Source of the DNA: Rhabditoides inermis
Taxonomy: Eukaryota; Nematoda; Chromadorea; Rhabditida; Rhabditidae
Length of the DNA: 64,000 bases
Assembly: GCA_963966185.1 (NCBI GenBank)
Contig: CAWZYM010000174.1
Span: 215,001-279,000 of the forward strand
Reading direction: 5' to 3'
Positions 1-13,897 of this stretch are shown here, piece by piece. How positions within the stretch are numbered: position 1 is the stretch's first letter; every line of letters starts with the position of its first letter. A program made the translations under genes and the position numbers. A model generated the notes under the pieces. It made no database searches and was not told the DNA's origin. It saw only the letters and a program-made list of their open reading frames with translations.

Positions 1-329
1 ATTGGAGTGACTACAGAGTCTACAGTGTGCTTCAAGAAAATATGCGTTATCCCATCTGGTGACGTATTGATTTTTGGCGCGAGTGAGCGTATTGTTTTGG
101 CAATGAGAATGTGGGTAATGTGAAATTGATTGATTGAATGGGAAGAATCAGTGAGTGGCGCACCAGACGGGATTGGTAGATTAGAATACACTGAGTCAAA
201 GTACTCTGAAAAAGCCTCTGCCTTCTCACTCTCATCATGAATGTACACGCCATCAGCAGAAGCTTATTGGGCCGATTCCATCTGCGGGTTCAGCTAGATC
301 GAACGTGTTGAAAGAATTTTCTCTGTCCC
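1..329. other. Non-coding stretch at window start
   Basis: I see no supportable exon here. The sequence contains ATTG-type short repeats near 125-140. It borders the LINE fragment that follows and may include further decayed retroelement sequence, but nothing recognisable remains. Confidence 0.4.
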
Positions 330-782
330 TTAGAGAGCAGACTCGACTACAAGCTTGGTGTTCCATGCGTACAGCGCGCGTCTCAGATCTTTCTGTGCTC
401 GTTTAGTGTCGCGGGAATAGGGTCGCCTGGCGGCAAGGCGCGTCGCTTTCGCACTCAGACGCTGGATATATGCTGGAGCTTTCTGGCTGTTACTGCGCTG
501 CGGTTTCAGTGGAATATAGTCCAATTGACAGGATGCGACACAATCTTGGAACAAACTGCAACACTCAGCGAGTGTCCGTCCGGCGAATGTGAGAGTCCAG
601 TCAATGGAGGCAATGCGCGAGTTGATGGCGGGCCAGTCCGCCTTGGCATAATCAAAGCGAGGTGAGAGGGTAGAGCGCTGCGTTTGGCGAATAGAGGAGA
701 GAGGCATTTGCAGAGAGGGCGAATACATTTTGGCCATGGCGTCAGCACCCTTTTTGGGAAGCTCCTCGAATTCGCAATGCAT
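330..782 (-). mobile_element. LINE fragment (endonuclease-RT linker region), minus strand
   Basis: A 150-residue open frame on the minus strand resembles the part of the LINE at 25.0-28.9 kb that lies between endonuclease and reverse transcriptase. Shared features are an A-K-x-x-W-x-x-I-N motif, an I-A-x-x-D-W-T motif, a Y-I-P-L motif and a basic segment ending in K-x-L-R-x-A-x-x-x-W. Only this portion is recognisable: no endonuclease core and no YADD motif. It is therefore a truncated, diverged relative of the larger element, in the opposite orientation. The family match comes from comparing the two translations within the window; the exact ends are not defined. Confidence 0.7.
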
Positions 783-1782
783 TCAATGGACAATGCTATG
801 GCTGTTCCTTTTGCTCTTGCCCTTCCTTATCACTCTTTGTAGTCTGTGTGTCTGTGACGCGGTTCCGTTTCGAGCAACTCGTGGGTTCTCCTCGTGTGAG
901 GTTGCCTCTCTCTCTCTCTCTCCCTCTCTCTCATCTCGCTCTCTTTCTTCTCGTGAACTGTGATGCGTGTTTCATTTATCCTCAGTATTGTATGCTCGTT
1001 CTTTCATTTTCGTTTCATTACACGGCGTGGTTGGAGGAAGGAAGATAGAAGAGAGAGGGAGAGGAGGGAGGAATGGTTTGGTTGGCATGCAATTCGCGTT
1101 CGCATTGTATCTGTACTATAACAAAATTGCACTGCACTTTAGTTAAATATTCCGATTTCTGAATGTTGTCTACACTTTTCTTTTTTTTTTTTTTTTGGTT
1201 TTTTATGTATTGTTTATGGAACAATATTTCGTTCTGTACCATTCTGCAAATGTATTGCTATGTTGTGACACATATATGTTGTATGCAATAATGACTCGTC
1301 GTTTTGTCTATATTGTTTTGTGTGCTTTCTCAATGGTGCCCTGTCAATCAAGTGTCATCTATTGATAGCCCGCCCTCTATTCAGCATTATTACATGTCGT
1401 TATATAACGGTGATATTGTCCCCTGACGCGGCCCTCTGCGCTCTCTTGCTCTCTCAAGCTCTCTTTCTTTTCCTCTCTGCACCCTCTCGCATTTGCTGTG
1501 GTGTAGAGTGATCTATCTGAGTATCATGCAATGAGAACGACCTCATTCATTGGCGAACGCCATACATCAGAAAGTTTTTTTTCCTCTAGTGGCTGGTTTT
1601 TGTGTGGAGGACAGAGGTGTTTCTGGTGCATGCGAATCGGTCTCTCATTTCTCTTCGTACCAGTTTTATCAGACTCTTGTCAGTTTCCGCGTTTTGTTTT
1701 TGCTCGCGTATCTTCCATTGGGATATGCGATACGTTTCAGTCGCGTTCTTTTCTGTTCCTCTCTGATCACCGTGCTATTTCA

Positions 1783-1817
<35 letters not shown>

Positions 1818-2045
1818 TGTTTTGTCGTAATGAGTGCTTTTCTCTCCTTCACACTTTTCGCCCTCGCGTTTTGCTCATCTTTTCACTCATTTTCGCGAGA
1901 GAGAAGAGGTGTTTCTTTTCAATTCCTCCAATTCTTTCCTCATTACATTGGCATTTCAGGCTCGCGGGTAGCAGTCTCTCTTGGGCCGCCAGCTGATCGT
2001 ATCGATTTATCGATTGATGGTCTGATCTACCCTCTCTGATCTAGT
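783..2045. promoter_or_regulatory. Upstream region of the kinesin gene
   Basis: No convincing exon. It holds CT-rich tracts (about 905-935 and 1785-1815), a T-run near 1180-1196 and one copy of the recurrent ATACGTTTC motif at 1730-1738. A CTAG acceptor-like sequence lies 1 bp before the kinesin ATG, which would suit spliced-leader addition. The promoter itself cannot be identified. Confidence 0.35.
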
Positions 2046-2707
2046 ATGGAGAAGGTGAAAGTGGCAGTGAGGGTGCGGCCCTTCAACAAGCGAGGTGCGT
2101 TTTTTTAGTGGAAAAAGTTTGTTGATTGCGTTTTCTTTACTGTTTTACGAGCGAAGAGGTGGGTAATAGAATTGCGGGCGGCGGGAAGGGTGTTTTTGCG
2201 TGGGTTGGAAAAACATCTATAAGGAGGTTCAGAGAAGAGGAATGATGAGTTGCTAGTTTCGAAACACATAATCATCCATATTTGCAGAAATCGACTTGAA
2301 CACGAAATGCGTGGTTCGCATGAAGGACGGACAGACGATTCTCGATCACACAAATGACGAGTCAGTTGTTTGTTGCTCTTTTTTTCTTATCTCACAATCA
2401 ATCAATCAATTTATTATTTTAACGACTATATGTGTTATGATGTCAGTTTCGAGATTACGGATTGGTTTTGATGAAGCTTTTTTATTAAAAAAATGTTGTG
2501 TCGGAATATCTGAATTAGAGAACCACCGCTGCTCAGTGGTAAATGATAGTATTGAAACGTATTGATTATAGTTTTTTTTCAGCAAGCAGCCAAAGACATT
2601 CGCCTTTGATCACTCGTTCTACTCTACGATGCAGCGGATCCCAGCTTTGCCAGTGAGTTGGGGAGAGAGAGAGAGGAGACAGACAGACAGAGAGAGAAAG
2701 AGAGAGG

Positions 2708-2738
<31 letters not shown>

Positions 2739-3715
2739 CCCTCCTTCCCTCGCAGGCCAGTCCGAGGTGTTCCGCCACGTGGGTGAGGGAGTGCTGGAGA
2801 ACGCCTTTGCCGGATACAACGCCTGCATCTTGCCTATGGACAGACTGGTAGGTTTTGTTTTCTATTCAAATTGGTTTAGATCGTGAGTAGTCGACTAATT
2901 GGCGCTGAGACCCTGTTTGCTTTTATATTTTTTTGTATTGGGTGTAACCTAATTGCTGCAGGTTCTGGCAAGTCGTATTCTATGATGGGCACGGTCGAGC
3001 AACCGGGCATCATCCCCCGACTGTGCGGCGCCGTATTCGACAGAATCCAGGTGGGGCGCGGTTTCTTGGACAATGAACCGATACGCAGATTGTCGGATGT
3101 GAGACATTTTCTCTGTTGAAAAGTGTGTGAAACATGGTTTTTGTGGTTTTGTTAGAGATTTGATTGAGTGAGAAAAAAGTGTGAGAGGGAATGGGTGGAG
3201 TGTGGTGTTTTCAGGAGACGACATCGCGGGCCTCGCCTACAAGGTCGAGGTGTCGTACATGGAGATCTACAACGAGAGAGTCAGGGACCTGCTCGACCCG
3301 AAAAAGTCAGTCACTTGTACTTATGCGATGGAAAAATAGGCAAAATTGTTGTTTATTTCGCATCTGGTTACTTGAAGATGCGGTGGAACGTATTTTTTTG
3401 TAGTGGGCATGTTTTATTACGATTTGTGGATTTTGCACAAGGATTTTGCAAAAGACTATTACCTTCAAATAATTAATCCATTTTATAGAAGTTTTAAAAC
3501 ATATTTTGGCAGTTGTCATATTTACTGCTTCACAGGAGAACTCACGATTATTGCTAAAATGATTTGTGTTCTTTGAAAAAATTCTGAACTTTGAAAAAAT
3601 TCTGAAACGTATGATCTGCGAAATTTGTAATGTGGAAGTGAGCTGTTCGACTCACGGCCGACCAACCCATTCCCATATCCCTATTTACTTCTTGACTGTT
3701 TTTAATGGATAAACA

Positions 3716-3756
<41 letters not shown>

Positions 3757-4926
3757 GTTTGTGTTGCAGGAACGGGAAGCATCTGAAGGTACGCGAGCAC
3801 AAGATACTCGGACCGATGGTCGACGGGCTGAGCCAGCTGGCAGTGGACAGCTATGAGGTACGGGGGGGGAGGGAGAGAGGAAGAGAGGGAGAGAGAGAGA
3901 GAGAGGGAGGGAGAGAGAGAGGGAGAGAGAAGGAGATGGGAGAGAGAGGGAGAGAGAGAGGGAGAAAGGGGAGAGAGAGAGGGGGGGGAGAAAGAGGAGA
4001 CTAACCTTTTTCTTTTCCAGCAAATCTCTCAGCTGATCGAGGAGGGAAACAAATCTCGCACTGTCGCTGCGACGAATATGAACGCCGAGAGCAGCCGGTG
4101 GGTTGTTGTTGTTGTTTGCTTTTGTTTTGTTTTATATCAATACATTGACTTCTCAGTGATTGCACTGAATAACATAACGATTAACGACGATGTGATGCGT
4201 AGATGTCATGGAATCTGGTTCTGAACTTATCGAAAAACGTCTGAGATTATTGAGTTGAACCACTTGTCAGTTTATGGACGCTCTGAAACGTATTCTCTTC
4301 TATTCCAGTTCGCATGCCGTCTTCAACATCCGCATCACGCAGACTCTCACTGATCTGGAGAACGGGGTGGGTGAATAAAGGACAATGGAATCATTCTGAA
4401 AACACGTCAAGTGACATTGAACTCGATTGTACTAGCGACATGTGGTTGTCTGGTTGAAACGTATGTTGTTCAGTTCTCTGGTGCGAAGGTGAACCAATAC
4501 AGGCCTATTGAACGTAACAGGACTCGAGTGATCTTGAAGACGAGTTGAAGCGTATTTTCACTCTGCTATGTTCAGTTCTCTGGTGAGAAGGTGTCGAAGA
4601 TCTCTCTGGTCGACCTGGCTGGCAGCGAGCGCGCGCAGAAGAGCGGAGCGGTCGGGAAGAGACTCGAGGAGGGAGCGAACATCAACAAGTGAGTGTTTAT
4701 CAAGTTATCAGAGAGTTCATTACTGTCAATCCAATGTCCATGTTGGTCGTGTCTGTTATCATTACCGTGAAACATATATGTGTTTTTTTAGGTCCCTCAC
4801 CACTCTGGGTATGGTGATCTCAGCGCTGGCAGAGGGTGGAAAGAAGGACAAGTTTGTGCCGTACAGGGATTCTGTGCTTACATGGTGAGTGGAAAGGAAT
4901 GGAGAGACAGATAGAGAGAGAGGGGG

Positions 4927-4989
<63 letters not shown>

Positions 4990-5457
4990 CCCCGCAGGCT
5001 GCTGAAGGACAACCTGGGCGGCAACTCTCGCACTGTGATGATCGCCACCCTGTCACCCTCAGCCGACAACTACGAGGAGACGCTCAGCACCCTCCGATAC
5101 GCCGACAGAGCCAAGAGGATCGTCAACCATGCCGTCGTCAATGAGGTATTGTTTGTTTGTATGTTTTCTTGTTTACTTTTCCGCGAATTGTTGATCATTC
5201 GGTTACGCTGTATGTTATTTCTACGTGGAACACTCTTTCCATGTATACCTTATGCGTGAAACGTATTGTGATGTATGTTTCTCTACCGTAATCAGCTGCA
5301 ACGCGTTCGTTGCAGGACCCGAACGCGCGCGTGATTCGCGAGCTGCGGGAGGAGGCGCGTGATTCGCGAGCTGCGGGAGGAGGTGGAGACACTGCGGATG
5401 CAGATCAGCCAGACGCTCAAGGAGCAGACGGTATGCAGGAGGGGAGGGGGGAGAGAG

Positions 5458-5491
<34 letters not shown>

Positions 5492-8400
5492 AGAGAGATG
5501 GAATGGAATGAATGGTCAAAACAAAACGAATCCATGTGATGTGAGATGTATGCTTCACGAATTGTAGATATTGCACGTGGATTTTGTTGAGCCAATTCTC
5601 TTGTTGTTCTCTGTCTTCGGACAAAAAAAACTAGTTCACTATTACTTCAACTAGTCTTTAAGTAGTTCTACTTGTTAGCCTGTCAGCAGGTTAAAGGGTC
5701 GAAACAGGATTCCGTTGTGTATCTAGCTATTTTGTTCTACTATCGGTTCTCCTATCTACTTGAAAAACCTTATTGTTTGCAGGAGACGCACGAGCTGCGG
5801 AGCGTCTGGCGGAGAGTGAGCGACTCGTGGAGCAGATGACAAGTCATGGGAGGAGAGGCTGCGGGAGACGGAGCAGCTCAAGCAGGTGGGAGGGGGAGGG
5901 AGAGAGGAGAAGGAGAGGTGGAAGGGGCGCTGAGGTTATGAATCTGGTAAGATGGATAAAGGGGTTTGTGGCATATTGGCACTGTTGTGATGCGAGAGTG
6001 GAGTGACTAGTCCGATGGGCAGGAGGGGCTGGAATGAAATGGTTTGTGGCACTGACGTGAATGTAGAGGACTCATGAGGAGATTGTGTGTGGCGAGAGTA
6101 GAGGAGTGAGGAGGAGGCCTGAGCGTCGTCTTGCAGGAGCGCCAGAAGGACCTGTCGGAGATTGGCATCTCGATCGGCGACAGCGGCATCAGAGTCGAGA
6201 AGGACAAGTGGGTTTTTGTTTTGCATTTTGACTACGATCGGATGAGACGATTGCTCTGTGATGCAGTTTTTTTTGAATTCAATACTGCTATGAAACGTAT
6301 TTCATGTAGTTTCTGCAAGTGACTCCTTACAGGTTCTACCTGGTGAATCTGAATGCGGATCCGTCCCTCAACGAGCTGCTGGTGTACTACATCAACGTGG
6401 GTGGTCTTGCAATTTAAATTCGAAATCAAAATTATGCACTCTTTCAGTCCACCGTTGTGATCGGCAGTCAGGAGGAGAGGCAGGACGATGGTTCGACCAG
6501 CATCGTGCTGCAGGTATTGATCGAATATCGATTTTCTCACCATGATTGTTTTCCTAGGGCCTGGGTGTGGACAGTCGGCACGCTCTTCTCGAGATTTCGG
6601 AGGAGATGGGAAGGCATCGTTTGTTCATCACTCCGCTGGCTGGAGGAGAGGCGAGGTTGGTGGGAGGGGAGAGAGGGAGAGAGGGAGAGAGGAGAGGAGA
6701 GAGAGAGACCCCGCCCCTCGCAGGACGTGTGTGAATGGTCGTGAGATCAAGGAGCGCACTCTGCTCCGCCACGGCTTTCGCCTCCTCATCGCCTCAACCA
6801 CTTCTTCCGCGTCAACTGCCCCAAGGTCAGCGGGGGTGTGGACTAAGTAGATGTCAGACGCAAGTTTTACTGGCCACAGATCCTCTTTGTGTTATTTTGG
6901 TGTTTTTTGTATCATAAAACCGGCTTTTTGATACATATTCGAATCTGACCCTCGTATTCGTAGTTTTCTCTTGCGATTATTGACAGCGTGTTTCATACGG
7001 ATGAGATTTTTGCCCAATTAATGGTAATGTTTCCTCTTTGGAATATTGACAGTTTGTAACGTAGAAAGGGAATCACAATATGCCGGAAGATTATTTGGTT
7101 TTGCAGGAAGACAACGGCATGGCGCGTCTGTGATGGAGGAGAGCCGCATATTCGACTATGACGACGCGTGGCATGAGGTGAGAGGGGGGGGTGGTTGTTT
7201 TGTTTGTTAGTTTGTTTACAACTGAGACGAAATAACTATTACTGTACACACTGGTCATTAAGTTTATCTGAAGTCTGAAACTTATTGCTAAAATGATAAC
7301 ATTTTGACTTCATCTTGCGAAGAGCAGATTGTTGCCAGCGATATTAACTCGGGGGGTATGTAGAGAGTGGAACGTATAGCACTTTTGGATGATGAAACCA
7401 CAATTGAATTGTTGAAATTAAACGTGTGTATGCATATATATTGTTTGTGAAACGTATCATTGTTCTTTCATTACATACTGCGTTCAGGTAAACGCTGATG
7501 TCAATGCGAATCCGATCTCGAACGCAGTGGATCAGTACATGGAGCAGATCACACTCAAGCATCAGGTACGGTAGACGGGTACGGTAGTGAGTGATTAGGT
7601 ATACGGTACTTGTGATTGCAGGAGGACAAGCAGGCGGCGCTGGAGCAGCAGTACGAGGCATTCGAGAGGTACATCCAGGGACTGACAGCCGGAGGGTGAG
7701 TGCGTTGATGTATTATGTCATATGAGAGCTACTGATTCGTTGAGATATGTTTCAACGTTTCTATTAGGTGTGCGTGTAGATTGATACCCTTTCTTGTTCT
7801 TGAATAATATGTTTCTAGCGGTTTAGTAGTAGCCGAATGCAATGAATGTGTAATCTAGTTTACGTTTGTTCTTTCACCAAGTCACAGATTCACCCCCCCC
7901 CCCCTCACCAGTCCGATTATACAGTAAGCCTAGATCGTAGTAGGCTGAAGTTGTTTCTTTGTTCCCCCAATATATCATTCAGGTTCACTCCATCGACCCC
8001 GATGACGCCGGGCTTTTTCGGTGCGATGACCCCGATCGGGACTCCGGGCAGCGCCGCGCCGCCCCTCCCCATGAACCCCCGACAGACCGTGCGCAGCAAG
8101 TTCTTCTACTGGGCGCAGCGGAGGTACGCCAGGGGCATTGTGGAGAGACACAGAGTGACTGACACTGACGCACACTGTGTGATACGTTTCGAAGTTGGGA
8201 CTAATACGAAGTGTTGATATGTAGCTCAATGCACAACGAAGACAGGGAAGAGAAGTCTGAGTCTGGAAGTCTGGAAAACTGATATCAGCTATCAATAACA
8301 CGCAATAGATGTATCACAAAGAGAACGCGAATTTGGATCAGGTGGTTTCGACTCCTAGCATCTTACCACCTGAGCCTTCTATACCCTAAGACCCCTTGTG

Positions 8401-9659
8401 CTACTTATGTTGTGAGATACGTTTAGATAAAAGATCTAATGCAAGGTGTGTGTTCTCGATGTGTACATTATTCTTATACATTTGTTTAGCGAGGCGAATC
8501 TGATGGCTGGCGGAGCTGGCGAACGGACGGCGGCAGACGACGTACGACCTCACCCTCCAGATACCGGCCGCCAATCTGCGACCCAGCAAGATCAAGGTGG
8601 AGGGGGGAGAGAAAGAAAGAAAGAGAGAGAGAGAAAGAGAGAGAGAACCATCCGTTTCAGGCCGGTTCCCTGGTGTGCGAGCCGGGTGATCGTTGTCCGG
8701 CCGGGTGGGCATGAGTGGCTGTCAGCTGTGGCCGCTCGCCCAGCTGGAGAATAAAACTGGTCGACATGCGCGACATGTACAGCGACCGCATCAACGGAAT
8801 ACAGCGGTGAATAATTTGACTTTCTTAGGGTTAACGGTAGGAGAATAATTTGATCTTCTTGCAAAATTAAGGGTTACGGTAGGAGAATAATTCGATCTTC
8901 TTGCAAAGTTAAGGGTCACGGTAGGAGAATAATTTGATCTTCTTGCAAAGATAAGTGTTACGGTAGGAGAATAATTTGACCTTCTCGCAAAGTTAAGGTT
9001 TACGGTTAATTTGATCTTCTTGCAGATTTAAGGGTTACTAGGAGAATAGTTTGATTTTTTTTGCAAAGTTAAGGGTTTACGGTAGGAGAATAATTTGATC
9101 TTCTTGCAAAGTTAAGGGTTACGGTATGAGAATAATTTGATCTCTGAAAACTTACGAAGAATAATTCGACCCTAATACTTTTTTGTGTTTTCAAGTTGGC
9201 TCTTCTTTTCACGAAATATTTTTAATCTCTGTGTGTTCACTTCAGTTTTTGCAGTGACTCTCCTTCTGGACACCCCATCTGTGGAGTGTTCCCCCGTGAA
9301 GGCCCTTCCGGGTGGATTCGAGGAGCGGCCAGACGGAACCGCCGTCATCGACCCCTTCTTCGAGAGCCAGGTGCGACGAATGTTTCGTTTGTTGCTGAGT
9401 TTGAGTAGGAAGCATTCCCGAGAGTGCATTGCAAGTTTGAATGGATTTGAATGGATTGTAAAACGTAGATTGGCTGAAATTTCCTTTTTGTTAGTCAAAC
9501 AATGTAGAATAAGACTCTTCGATATTTATTCTGATGTTGTTGTGTGTTGCAGGAGCACCACTCTCTGATCGGGGGTGGCGAACGTTGTTCCTCGAGGTGC
9601 TATTCCACGACATGAAGCTCGACTATCATGTGGGTGGAGAGAGAGGGGGGGGGGGAAAG

Positions 9660-9690
<31 letters not shown>

Positions 9691-9906
9691 GCGGGAGAAA
9701 GGGAGAGAGAGAGAGAGAGAGCGCGGGAGAGAGAGAGAGAGTGATTCCAATTTCAGGTGCCCATCATCTCTCAGCAGGGCGAGGTGGCTGGCAAGCTGCA
9801 CGTGGAGTTGTACAGGGTGCCGGATGGAAGGGGAGAGAGGAGGTGAGAGAGAGAGAGAGAGAGAGAGAGAGTGAGAGAGAGAGAGAGACAGAGAGAGGGG
9901 GGAAAG

Positions 9907-9937
<31 letters not shown>

Positions 9938-10085
9938 GCGGAGGAGAAGGGAGAGAGAGAGAGAGAGCGCGGGAGAGAGAGAGAGAGTGATTCCAATTTC
10001 AGGTGCCCATCATCTCTCAGCAGGGCGAGGTGGCTGGCAAGCTGCACGTGGAGTTGTACAGGGTGCCGGATGGAAGGGGAGAGGA

Positions 10086-10136
<51 letters not shown>

Positions 10137-13100
10137 GAGAGAGAAGGAGAGAACTCTGTGCAGGTGGACCGCGAGGGTGCGGAGAGTCTGCTCGGCCGTG
10201 TGATCACGTGTCGTGTCCGCATCCGCAACGCCGACAACCTCCCCTCCGCCCTCTCACACTTTGTCTTCTGCCAGTACTCCTTCTTCCACCCCTCTCTCGC
10301 GTCGGATGGACAGATCCAGAGCACCTCGTTCCAGTTTGATCATGAGAAGGTGCGGTTGAGTGAATATAGACTGAGAATTCTAATCAAGTTTTATGTTCTC
10401 TGACATGTGAGCAGGTTTTATTGAAGGCATCGATATTGCGTGGATGGCGATAGTACATACGTAGATGGCGTGATGATACATTTAGGTAATTGACGATGTG
10501 AAAGTGAAGTAGATTTATGGAAACGTAAATGTTATGTTGTGGTTCAGGTTGTCGAACAGGAGTGAATACAAATGTGAGTGATGATGTTGAGCATGTCATT
10601 GCAGGATTTCCAAGTGGTGGTCACTGAGGAGTTCCTCGAATACTGTCAGGAGGACGCGCTATCCATTGAAGTGAGTGTTTTACTAATTCATAGGGTATAT
10701 CAAAAGAGTTCATATATCGACAGAGCGTAGGGTCTATCTAATGATTGTGAAGTGAGTGGCACAGTTCTGATATTGTTTCATGGACCATGGTTTCAATCTT
10801 CAGTAGATGTAAGAGGGTGGATGCAGGGTCAAAGATGCATTGACCGGGAAATGGTATACCTGTTTTATCACTTAAGAGAAACATACAATTACTATTTTAT
10901 TACACGTGTATAGTCTTCGTCCGCTGTATCTTTCCGGGCAGGGATGAGTAGACTCCCGTGTGTTGGAACAGCGTGGCGTGGGAGAGGGAGCGGGCGCGCA
11001 GGGTCTGTGGGATGAACAAAGCAATTACGTCTACCAGAAGTTTGAAGAATAAATTCGCCTAAGATCGAGTCACTGAAATGTTTTTCGAAGGTCTCTCTCG
11101 AATTAAGCGAAAAAACGCCCTATACATTTAAAGTTGTCAGTGAAGCGTATGTTCAATGCACTGAAATGTTTTTCGAAGGTCTCTCTCGAATTAAGCGAAA
11201 AAACGCCCTATACATTTAAAGTTGTCAGTGAAGCGTATGTTCAATGGATTTGACGTCTACAAAAGAATCACCTCCTCACACACTGGCGCGCTCATCTCCG
11301 GGTTGCAGTAGCGTATCCGCGTGTACTCACTGAGCAGCCAGTCGACTGGGTGGTATTCGTGGGTGAGAAGGAGGAAGGGAAGCAGGGAGGGAAGGTCGGA
11401 CGACTGAACTTTGCCGTGATGAGATGAGATGATACAGTGAATGTGGCCCACCTTGAACAATACGCCTATGAATCCGAGTTGCGAGAAGGTGATCTTGAAC
11501 CACGACTGTCCGTTGCTCACTGTTGTCGACAGGGCGGTGTCGATTTTTTGTCTGCAATGTGATTACTTAAATGTATTCTATTGACTCTCACAAGTAGTTT
11601 GTCGACGCGACGATGTCGTCTTCCAATTGGAGGTAGTAGTAGCCCATCGACTGAGCCCGTTGCATCAGATACACGTAGTCAAATACCTGAATTTTGGATG
11701 AATATTGATTTGAAAAGGCGCACGAAGTTGATTATAGGTGTGTGTATAATAATATTTTGAATGGAATTTTGAGCTGAAATCTACAAAGCATTTCGTGCAT
11801 TGAGATAGTATTATTTTTTATTATTATAGGTAAATTGTGAAGCCTATTGAGTGTAATTGACCTGTTTCCTTCTCCACTCGAATCGCTCTCTGTTGTCGCC
11901 GCGTGTTTCGATGACATGCGAGGTGGGAAACCACTTGCGAGGCGGAACCATTATCTGAAACGTATTCATTATGCTAAAACGTACTGCGTTGAAACGTACC
12001 AGAATCTTCCCTTCGTCGATTTCTTTCGAGAAGAGTTTGTACAGTCGGTCAATGGATGCTCGGACAAAGTCCGAATTCATTCTCTGACAGTGTACGTCTT
12101 TTTGAGAACAATGAGGTTACCGGAGAGTTGCACGAGTATTTTGAAGGATCTCTGGTATCTCTTCGAGTTTTCGAGTAGGGATGATAGTGTATCGATGAGG
12201 TAGTTCTTTTGTCGTTGTATCTTTTGTCGGCACTCCGATTATCTGGTGTAGATTGGATTTTATCAAACATAAAAACCACTAACAATGTGTGATTTGGAAG
12301 TGATATTAAAAGATATATATTCTGGAGTGAGATCCGATGTGCGAACACCTTTGAAGTGAGGCAGATTGAGATGGAAGAGATTGAGCATCTGAAATATATG
12401 TGATTGGATTGAAGTGATGATGAGATGAAGTGTGACTTGCATCATGGTCGAAGTCCGCTTCTGTGGTAGCGTGGATGTGCCGATCCGCTTGGCTTAGTCT
12501 ATTCAGAGTGTTGTATTGTACAATTCCGAGTATGGAAAATAACGCGATGATGAATACGTAGACGAAATAAGATGTTTTCATGCTGGTGTTGGAAAAATTG
12601 AGGGAAACACGTCTAGAGTGAGTGCTAGAGTGGAGTCGATGAATGATTCACACGGAGAAAAGTTGTCTGTGCAGGTTGTCCAGGGATGCCGAAAGAAAGA
12701 ATAGAATCGGATAAGCGTAGCATATTCGCGTGGTGTGATTATTTGAGTAAGACATGATACATGTTAAACAAGGTCTTCATTATTTAGTTTAATAGTTCAT
12801 GTGCGGAAGATGAAAAATATATAAACACATTTCTAATAACATACGTAATTTTAATCAGTGTATATGTTTCCTTTCTTTCTAATACTGATGGTGTTTTTTG
12901 AGGTGTGGGGCCACCGCAGCTGTGGATTCGACGAACTCGAGCACTAGACAAAGAGGGAAAGAACAAGACACTGCAGGTGGGAGGGAGAGGAGAGGGAGAG
13001 AGAGAGGGAGGAAGGGAGGAAGGGAGGGAGAGAGAGAAAGGAGAGAAAGAAAGAGAGAGATAATACCTATCATCACAGGACCGCTGGCTGGAAGTGTCTC

Positions 13101-13761
13101 GGAAGCTGTCTCTGTGGGTCGAGATCAAGGAGTTGAATGAACAAGGTTAGTTGAAAATAATTTATGAACTTATGGATTAGCGGAATCATATTTTAATTGC
13201 AGGAGTGTATGCCCCAGTGGAAGTGAAACCTGCAGCAGATGTGCCGAGTGGAGGAGTGTATCAGTTGAAGCAGGTGAGGGGAGGAGAAGGAGAGGGAGCA
13301 GTGAGAAGAGGAGGAGGAGAAGGAGAGGGAGCAGTGAGAAGAGGAGGAGGAGAAGGAGAGGGAGCAGTGAGAAGAGGAGGAGGAGAAGGAGAGGGAGCAG
13401 TGAGAAGAGGAAAAGGAGAAGGAGAGGGAGCAGTGAGAAGAGGAGGAGGAGAAGGAGAGGGAGCAGTGAGAAGAGGAGGAGGAGAAGGAGAGGGAGCAGT
13501 GAGAAGAGGAGGAGGAGAAGGAGAGGGAGCAGTGAGAAGAGGAGGAGGAGAAGGAGAGGGAGCAGTGAGAAGAGGAGGAGGAGAAGGAGAGGGAGCAGTG
13601 AGAAGAGGAGGAGGAGAAGGAGAGGGAGCAGTGAGAAGAGGAGGAGTATGACTCTATTCTCCTTCTAGGGCCAGCAGCGTCGCCTGTGTGTAGGAGCTGA
13701 AGTTGTGGCTGACAGGACGGCCGGCAATCTGCCACTACAGGTAGGGAGAGAGGGAGGGGGA

Positions 13762-13813
<52 letters not shown>

Positions 13814-13857
13814 AGAGATACAGAGAGAGAAGAGAGAGAAGAGATACAGAGAGAGAG

Positions 13858-13897
<40 letters not shown>

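Noticed and set aside
8330..8400. tRNA-like B box (GGTTTCGACTCC) in a kinesin intron
   Set aside because: No matching A box or cloverleaf could be drawn around it.
9526..10403. Long open frames over 9.5-10.4 kb on both strands (Arg/Glu- and Ser/Leu-repeat proteins)
   Set aside because: Caused by (GA)n tracts, which lack stop codons in several frames. The real coding sequence here is the kinesin exons in other frames.
13274..13650. Regular 33-bp repeats that could suggest a CRISPR-like array
   Set aside because: The repeats are directly adjacent with no unique spacers and lie in a eukaryotic intron; the 42-bp repeat at 8.8 kb is rejected for the same reason.
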